Of a stretch of 22,595 bases of DNA, positions 16,471 through 22,595 are shown piece by piece. Under the pieces are notes generated by a model. It was given only the letters and a program-made list of their open reading frames with translations, had not been told where the DNA came from and ran no database searches. The stretch is taken from NCBI GenBank assembly GCA_001247695.2, contig LGRX02003519.1, positions 1-22,595 of the forward strand. Reading direction: 5' to 3'. A program made the position numbers and the translations under genes. Numbering within the stretch: the stretch's first letter is position 1; every line of letters starts with the position of its first letter. Source of the stretch: Cymbomonas tetramitiformis. Lineage: Eukaryota > Chlorophyta > Pyramimonadophyceae > Pyramimonadales > Pyramimonadaceae.

Positions 16471-18394
16471 GTTGCCAGTGCGTTCCCCCACACCGAAGGA
16501 CACAGACTTGGTGTGGTACGAACACACCAAAGCCCTACATCCAACGCTGAGTGAGGATGAGGCATGGCAATTGGCGGTGCATAACCACACTGGAGCCAGC
16601 ACAGCGCAGACCTCGGGGACAGGAGGAGGAGTGTCGAGTTCAGTATCCTCAGCACAACCTTCGGGCTCGGAGACAGCAGCCTTGGAGGAGTGGAGATACC
16701 CTTCAGTGCCTATCACTGTGGAACAAGGTATCCGGGACCACGTGAGGGTGCACAACTCGGGGGTAGAAGAAGCTACCGCCATTGCAGCAAAGTATTCCAA
16801 CTTAGCTGTGAGTTATGGGCACGCAAAGAACCATAGAGTTCGTGAGACCCTGCCCGGTCCAGTGATGCAGCTCATCAGCGACACAGGTCACCCGGTACCC
16901 GAAGGCGCAGGGTGTGTCCGGTGTGGTCGCTTACTGCGATCGCCCGAGGGCCAGATCCGGGTCACTCCCGGATTAATCTGGGATGTGATGTTGGGTTCCA
17001 ACCGGACCTGTGTGCAGGTGCCTCTTTGTCAGGAGTGCACTAAACCCCCCTGGACGGGAGCCTTAGCTCAGCTGCCCATCATTCCCACGCCCGATGTGAC
17101 AACGCCACAGTCTCAGCCGCGGAGTACTAGTGATCAGCAGCCCCCGCCAGATCCAGACCCTTCTCCCCACAGAGACGCGCCTGAGCAGGAACGTGGACCT
17201 CCGCCTCGCAGAGACGCGTCCGAGCAGGAACGTGAACCTCCACCGCGGTCAGAGACCGATCCTGCGCGGTTGGAGCAGACACAGCTGAAGAAGCTGGAGG
17301 CAGAGGACAGACTCCTGAGTACCTTACGGAAGCTAAGGGAGCGCATCACTACGTACACGTGTCCTCTAGATCAGGCAGCGGGAGAGAAGACATCTGGTCA
17401 TTTGCTGCAACCGTTAAAACTTCTGATGAGGGAGCTGCAAGATTACTTCAAGGAGCCGCAGGTGAAGAGAGCGCTGGCCACGAAGATGAACGAGGACGCC
17501 GATGGAAGTGAAGCCACGGTCACCACTGTCTCTGAAGAATTGCGTCTGATCATCAGAGATAGGGTGGAAGAATCAGTCCAAGGGCTGCTAAACCAGAAGG
17601 TTCTAACCAATCAGATGAATACGCTGGACGATCTGATCGGCACCCTCGCTCGATCTTGCATCAGCGACGCTCACCTTAGCATTCTACCCAGCATGTTGTC
17701 ACGGTCTCGGCAGGCCTCGGGCAAGAACGCAAGAAGGAATGCGCGGACCTTCCACCACGCTCTAATGGAAGCGTTTGAGCTGATGGAATCCCTGCATAAG
17801 CACGGAGTCACCGGTCCAGTCAGCAGAGCCTCGTTACCCGGCATCTTCCTCAGTGGACTAACACCAGAGTTGCACGCGAGGGTTCATAATGAGCTGTTGG
17901 GCAAGGTGGACTTTCATCAGTCAACTGGACCAGCTGGGTGGGAGGCGGAACTACTGCGCAAATACGTGGAGCAGGCTACATTGGAGGAGCGACGGGATCC
18001 GGTGGGACTGAAGGCAGCCAGGGACCAGTCTCCCTTTCCAGTGGCTGCGCTGGTTGAGTGCCTCGATGAGCACGTGGAGCAGTGCTACGCGCTACCGACA
18101 GCGCCGGCAGAAGTGGAGGGCAGGCAGCTGCCTGGATCGTCTACGTACACTGGTTGCAGGAAATGCAAATCTAAGGAGCACTTGGCGAGGGACTGCCCGC
18201 AGCAGCACGACCAGCAGAAGAAAGCTGCATGGGTAAAGTGCATCTGGGATGAGGCGTTCGAGACCCTGGAGAACTCTGGCGCAAGCCCGGAACTTATGGA
18301 GGAGACGTTCGCAGTCATCGCGCAGGAGAGGGGTTCAGATTTTGGCGAGGGAGAGGCCGCGGGGGCCAGTTCCTCTCCCGGTCGCAAGGCATAG
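16450..18394 (+). CDS. Gag C-terminal segment with zinc motifs
   Basis: The frame is open from 16337, with sensible reading from about 16450 (SPTPKDTDLVWYEHTKALHP). A paired C-x2-C...C-x2-C motif (CVRC at 16913-16924, CQEC at 17027-17038) suggests a structural zinc site. A charged Pro/Arg-rich stretch with a near-repeat (RRDASEQER) follows. Next comes a helical region of about 250 aa that may be the capsid-like part (HHALMEAFELMESLHKHG; FLSGLTPELHARVHNELLG). A retroviral-type CCHC knuckle, C-x2-C-x4-H-x4-C, is complete at 18155-18196 (CRKCKSKEHLARDC). The knuckle identifies this as the nucleocapsid part of Gag, which binds element RNA. It ends at TAG 18392-18394, overlapping the pol frame. 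Confidence 0.75.
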
Positions 18395-18474
18395 GGCCCG
18401 GAGCCAGCAGGGGGAGTACTCCGCCCCTTGCTGAGGCCGACAGGAGCGGGACCAGGCCTCTGGAGGAGAGGTCT

Positions 18475-21400
18475 GTGAGGGGGCGACACAGCCAGCCCTA
18501 CCGGTGGAACACCCATTTCAGAGAAGACCACCGGATGAGGTATGGCCCGGGACCAGCCCAAAAGGCAACCGAGAAGCTGAGGCGAGCTGTGAGGTGGTTG
18601 AAGCGGACTCACCCGGTTACTGTGGTGGCTCCAAGCGAGATGGAGCCAGAGGTGGCACCAGCGCAGGCATCCACCCCAACAGAGGTACAAATCAGGTTCC
18701 CTTTGTTCGGGCAAGGAAGTCGGGGGCACCCGTGCACAAAAGGTGTGTACCAGCGCGCCTTGCAGCCATCAGGTGCCAGAAGGGTGAGGTTCAGGGAGGA
18801 GGCAGCGCCCCGGCAGCTCTTTGGACGTGCGCTGCGACGACGACTGGACCGTGCCAAGCCGCCGCCGCTGTCGCGAGCACAACAGCGAGTGCAACGCGAC
18901 AAACCAGCAGCGTGGGAGGCAGCCAGGACACTGACGAGCAGGCGGCGGGAAGCAGAGGTGCATCAGCACAGAGTCAGGAGTGCCATGGTACAGGTGAAGG
19001 GCCGCATAGAGCACCTGAGGAAGATGGTGAAGGCGAGCAGGGAAACGGCGACCGCCAGACCAGCACCCTGGCCAGATGATCCAGCGCCGGAAGACTCCAT
19101 CACCAGGTCTGCCCGCTGGACTGCCCTGATAGCGGAGGCAGGCACTTACCACCTACCCGACGACAACTCTGACGAAGAACTGAACCCGCGGGAAGTGGAG
19201 CCAGGTTTGCACAAACTGGCCAGCATCAGGCCGGACATAGGCGTGGACGCGGGGGCGGGGCATTGGGGAGAGTGGCTGGACGAACATGTGCTAGCTGCCA
19301 TGGATGCGTCCGGGCCCACTCTCATGATCTTTTGGGCGTGGATTGGCAAGGTGAGAGTGAAGGTCCTCATCGATACCGGGGCCTCCTCCAGCTTCACATC
19401 CCTAGAGACTGTGAAGAAGCTCAAGCTTCAACCATCAGTCCATGAGAAACCAATGCGGGTGCAGATTGCAGATGGCACAGTCTACGACGCCAACTCTTGC
19501 ATTCGACCCAAGCTCACGGCGGAGACGCGGAAGGGAAGTTATGCCAAGCAGGTAACTCTGCGAGTGATGCCCTTATCCTTGGGAGTGGACGTGGTGCTGG
19601 GGGGTGACTGGTTACGAGCTCAGCGGCGGATCACCTTTGACTACGCACAGTATGGGAGTGTGCGGTTTGGCCATGGGTCACAGAAGGTAGTCATTGCGGG
19701 ATGCAATCCAGGGTCGTCATCTACAGGGTCTGGGCAGGCCATGGGACTGGTAGAGGCACAGCTTATCCGTACTAAGCAAGCCAGGAAGGACCTGCGAGCC
19801 TTGAAGAATAGCGGCGAGGAGGCGTACCTGATGTATCTGGCTCCAGATGGCACATTTAAAATGGAGGCCACCGACGACCCCAACTCTCCCTTAGAGGCCT
19901 CTGCAGCCCTATCAGAGTCATCTTCATCCTCATCATCGGAAGCAGAGGGTGACAACGCTAGGCAAAGGGGGGGGGAAGTTACCTCTGACGAAGAAAGCTG
20001 CAACAGCGACAGCACAGTAGCAAGCATAGCCACCCTAATCTCCGACAGCAGTTCGTCTGAATCTGAACAAGATGCAACAGAGCAGGAGGACTGGGCTCAG
20101 GAGCAGGTGTGTGCTCTGCGACCGGCGACGTGCCCCACATCAGCGCAACCCGCTGTGCGAGACTGGGGACCTTACCCCACAAGGGCCAGATGGGAGGCAT
20201 TCCAGATGCTTCCACGAGAGCGCAGGGAGCAGGCTGCACAGCACCACGCGGAGGAATTGGAACCTGAGTGGGAAGAGGAGGCATACTGTTTGTGGAAAAC
20301 AGGGCAGGCTCTGCGTCTGCAGCAGGAGCAACGGAGGAGCAGAGGGGTGAACCACAGGAGATCGCGCAGAGTTAGCGAGCCAGTACTGGCAGCACCTATA
20401 GCATCTGAGGCAGGGCAAAGCAAAGATGGGTATAGCTGTTTCAGGGAAGAGGCACCAGCTGCTGCAGCGACACCTAGTGAAGAGCAGAGCAGCGGCGCGG
20501 ATGGCAAGGTCAAGCAGCACGAAGGCGAGACCAAGGAGGCTAAGCAGGATGAGGAGGACGCAGAGGTACCACAATGGATCCTGGACGAGCTGGTGAAGCT
20601 GAAGCAGTGGTACCAGGACGTGGTGGGCATGGAGCTCCCTAAGGGCGTCGTGGACCGCGACCACAAATCGCCGCTGCGCGTGGACCCCGAGTACCGTGAT
20701 GGCGCACGGCACAAGAGGTGCTACAAGCTGTCCATGGAGGAGTTACGACAACTTCGTGGGCAATTGGACGAGCTCTTGGCAAAGGGATACATCCGTCCCT
20801 CGTCTTCACCTTGGGGCAGTCCAGTCCTGATGGTGCCCAAGCCCTCCAACCCCAAGGAGCTGCGACTGGTGATCGACTATCGCCAGATCAACGAGATCAC
20901 TGTGAAGGACCGTTACCCTCTCCCTGATGTACAGTCCCTCATTGATGACCTCCAGGGAGCGACTATCTTCTCCACCGCGGACGCTCTGTGGGGATTCTGG
21001 CAGGTGCCCATGGAGGAGGACGCTATCGAGAAGACAGCGATGACCACGCCGTTCGGAGCTTATGAGTGGCTGGTTATGCCCATGGGGTTGTCAAACAGTC
21101 CTTCTTGCTGGCAGCGTATGATGCAGAGCTCGTACCTAGGACATCTCCCATTCGTAAGGGTGTTCGTGGACGATATCATGATCTTCAGTAAGAATCCAAC
21201 TGAACACCTCGATCATTTGAAGCAGGTGCTGGAGGTCTGCCGTCAGAACAAAGTCCGGCTGAAGGAATCAAAACTGCGGTGCTTCAAGCGCTCTGTACGG
21301 TTCCTCGGGCATGTCATTGATCGTGAAGGATGCCGACCCCAGCAGGACAAGATCGCAGCAGTAAGGGATTGGCCCAAGCTGGAAACTGTCAAACATGTGC

Positions 21401-21882
21401 GACAGTTCCTGGGTCCGGCCGGGTTCTACCGCCGGTACATCCAGGGGTTCTCCGATCTAGCTCACCCATTGACCAAGCTGACGAAGAGCTTAGTGCCCTG
21501 GGAGTGGGGCCCAGAGCAGGAGCGAGCATTCGAACGGTTGAAGCACGCGCTGACCACAGCCCCTACGTTGATCCTTCCAGATCAGAAGGCAGCTCACAAT
21601 GGCACCAGCCCATTCGTCGTACAGACGGACGCTAGTGCGGTGGCACTGGCTGGGGTACTGATGCAGGACCTGGGGAAGGGCCTGCAGCCGATCGCCTTCG
21701 AGAGCAAGCAGTTCTCATCAGCGGAACAAAACTACCATGCAGGGGAACGGGAGTTAGCAGCGATTCACCACTGCACGACTCAAACGTGGAGGCATTACCT
21801 TATCTTCACGGAGTTCCGACTCATGGGGGACCATGCGCCGCTGAAGTGGCTCTTCGCTCCAGGCCGGGAACTCAGCAGGTGA
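18475..21882 (+). CDS. Pol: protease, reverse transcriptase, RNase H (premature stop)
   Basis: The pol frame is open from 18253. It overlaps the end of gag by 142 nt and lies in the -1 frame relative to it, so 18475 (a GTG) is only nominal; the first in-frame ATG is 18535. In order, by residue from 18475: an Arg-rich linker (1-250); aspartic protease with IDTGASSSF (active Asp about 300); an acidic Ser-rich linker (about 480-650); reverse transcriptase with SSSPWGSPV, LVIDYRQIN, first catalytic Asp in STADALWGFWQV (about 836) and the FVDD box (899-900); RNase H with QTDAS (Asp 1052), ERELAAIH and GDHAPL. RT motifs are those of Ty3/gypsy. TGA at 21880-21882 cuts RNase H before its last Asp, and the frame continues intact after it. 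Reverse transcription of the element RNA is the family role. Confidence 0.9.
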   Translation: MRGRHSQPYRWNTHFREDHRMRYGPGPAQKATEKLRRAVRWLKRTHPVTVVAPSEMEPEVAPAQASTPTEVQIRFPLFGQGSRGHPCTKGVYQRALQPSGARRVRFREEAAPRQLFGRALRRRLDRAKPPPLSRAQQRVQRDKPAAWEAARTLTSRRREAEVHQHRVRSAMVQVKGRIEHLRKMVKASRETATARPAPWPDDPAPEDSITRSARWTALIAEAGTYHLPDDNSDEELNPREVEPGLHKLASIRPDIGVDAGAGHWGEWLDEHVLAAMDASGPTLMIFWAWIGKVRVKVLIDTGASSSFTSLETVKKLKLQPSVHEKPMRVQIADGTVYDANSCIRPKLTAETRKGSYAKQVTLRVMPLSLGVDVVLGGDWLRAQRRITFDYAQYGSVRFGHGSQKVVIAGCNPGSSSTGSGQAMGLVEAQLIRTKQARKDLRALKNSGEEAYLMYLAPDGTFKMEATDDPNSPLEASAALSESSSSSSSEAEGDNARQRGGEVTSDEESCNSDSTVASIATLISDSSSSESEQDATEQEDWAQEQVCALRPATCPTSAQPAVRDWGPYPTRARWEAFQMLPRERREQAAQHHAEELEPEWEEEAYCLWKTGQALRLQQEQRRSRGVNHRRSRRVSEPVLAAPIASEAGQSKDGYSCFREEAPAAAATPSEEQSSGADGKVKQHEGETKEAKQDEEDAEVPQWILDELVKLKQWYQDVVGMELPKGVVDRDHKSPLRVDPEYRDGARHKRCYKLSMEELRQLRGQLDELLAKGYIRPSSSPWGSPVLMVPKPSNPKELRLVIDYRQINEITVKDRYPLPDVQSLIDDLQGATIFSTADALWGFWQVPMEEDAIEKTAMTTPFGAYEWLVMPMGLSNSPSCWQRMMQSSYLGHLPFVRVFVDDIMIFSKNPTEHLDHLKQVLEVCRQNKVRLKESKLRCFKRSVRFLGHVIDREGCRPQQDKIAAVRDWPKLETVKHVRQFLGPAGFYRRYIQGFSDLAHPLTKLTKSLVPWEWGPEQERAFERLKHALTTAPTLILPDQKAAHNGTSPFVVQTDASAVALAGVLMQDLGKGLQPIAFESKQFSSAEQNYHAGERELAAIHHCTTQTWRHYLIFTEFRLMGDHAPLKWLFAPGRELSR

Positions 21883-22595
21883 CAAGCGAGGTGGTACGAG
21901 GACCTGGTGGAGGTGGGCGTGCATGCGATGGAGCACGTGCCAGGGCGCACGCTGGTGGTGCCGGACGCGGCCTCTCGCCGACCGGACTACGTGCAGACGA
22001 CAGCGCGAGACGGGCTTAAGGAGGCGGGGTATGTGGACCCGAGCACCGACCAGCCTGTATCCGCGGAGGAGGGCCGAAGAGCAGCGGGAGCTAAGGGGAA
22101 CCCAGCAGAAGTAACCAAAGCTAAGGCTGAGGTGAACGCAGCGGTAAAGGAGAAGAAGATGGGGAAGGAGGACCCTAGCTCCCCGTTGGACGCGGGGTTC
22201 AGTTCAGCAGACGAGGAGGACGAGGAGTACCCTCCAGTGAACCCTCCTGTGGTAACTGGGAAGCTGACGCAGCTTAATGGACTGTGGTGGGCGGAGACCC
22301 CCGACCTGTGGCGCGACGCCATGGACACAGTGGCCACGATGGCGGCAGTCTCTGCCCTTGCGGGCGTAACTACTAGAGCGGCAGCAGCAGAGCAATCAGC
22401 AACAGGTGATGACCCAGCGTCTCCCTTGGATGCAGAAGCCGTTCTGTCAGAGACACCCCCAGCACAACCGCCTGCAACAGTAGCTCAGAAGCCAGTAGCG
22501 GAGCAGCAGCAGCCATCAGCAGCAGTGCAGCAACCAGCAGCACAACCGCCAGCGACAGCCGCAGAGCAGCAGCAAGCAAGCCCAAGGATCCGACC
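21883..22595 (+). pseudogene. Pol continuation after the in-frame stop, runs off the window
   Basis: The same frame continues QARWYEDLVEVGVHAMEHVPG and VVPDAASRRPDYV, the normal C-terminal end of gypsy RNase H (usually ...ADALSRRPD), including the last catalytic Asp (21964-21966). The linker that follows is Ala/Glu/Gln-rich with an acidic FSSADEEDEEYPP patch, a short WWAETPDLWRDAMD stretch and Gln/Ala/Pro runs to the edge. Integrase is expected further right. Continued openness for over 700 nt after the stop suggests the TGA arose recently, probably from CGA. Confidence 0.75.

Larger units (their letters stand above)
11970..22595 (+). mobile_element. Ty3/gypsy-type LTR retrotransposon, copy B (5' part)
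   Basis: The order is LTR, primer-binding site, repeat-containing leader, large gag, protease, reverse transcriptase, RNase H, then a low-complexity linker running off the right edge. Integrase and the 3' LTR must lie outside the window. The visible internal part already exceeds 9.9 kb, so the full element would be large for Ty3/gypsy, mostly because of the gag region. Frameshifts near 14080 and 16450 and a stop at 21880 suggest it is inactive. Confidence 0.85.

Overview
The window is eukaryotic nuclear DNA. It has spliceosomal introns of about 100-134 bp, an AATAAA signal, a Mutator-like DNA transposon, tandem-repeat arrays of 163-178 bp, and a Ty3/gypsy retrotransposon whose primer-binding site resembles the plant-type initiator tRNA-Met site. 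A streptophyte, possibly a charophyte alga, is my best guess. That rests on general character, not on a recognised marker gene.

Layout. 1-1111: GC-rich spacer, then three repeat arrays (about 175 bp x2.8, 28 bp x4, 20 bp x4.5). 1112-3201 (minus): a small ORF cut in two by a 1577-bp element (1460-3036) with about 100-bp terminal inverted repeats and a 9-bp target-site duplication. Removing the element and one duplication copy rejoins the two halves in frame. 3211-3405: a cluster of palindromes. 3412-3750 (minus): a cysteine-containing exon ending at a good splice donor. 3829-4257: a 42-bp minisatellite of hairpin units between this exon and the divergent plus-strand gene. 4310-8850 (plus): an unrecognised gene, modelled as four exons and about 1398 aa, with a long coiled coil. 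Its first intron lies between 38-bp direct repeats. 9268-9750: an array of about 163-bp units.

9813-22595 holds two partial Ty3/gypsy copies in the same orientation, apparently sharing one LTR (about 11970-12629). The upstream copy A is 5'-truncated and keeps integrase, a GPF-like module, a canonical C4HC3 PHD finger and a short stretch resembling the SAM-binding motif of a DNA methyltransferase. It then runs into a polypurine tract and the LTR. The downstream copy B has the primer-binding site, a repeat-containing leader of about 800 bp, a very large repeat-rich gag with a CCHC knuckle, then protease, reverse transcriptase and RNase H in the -1 frame relative to gag. It leaves the window before any integrase. 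Both copies carry frameshifts or in-frame stops, so they are probably inactive.

The most interesting items are the integrase-PHD-methyltransferase-like arrangement, the transposon insertion whose pre-insertion ORF can be read off, the intron bounded by direct repeats that carry AG|GT, and the hairpin minisatellite in a divergent promoter position.
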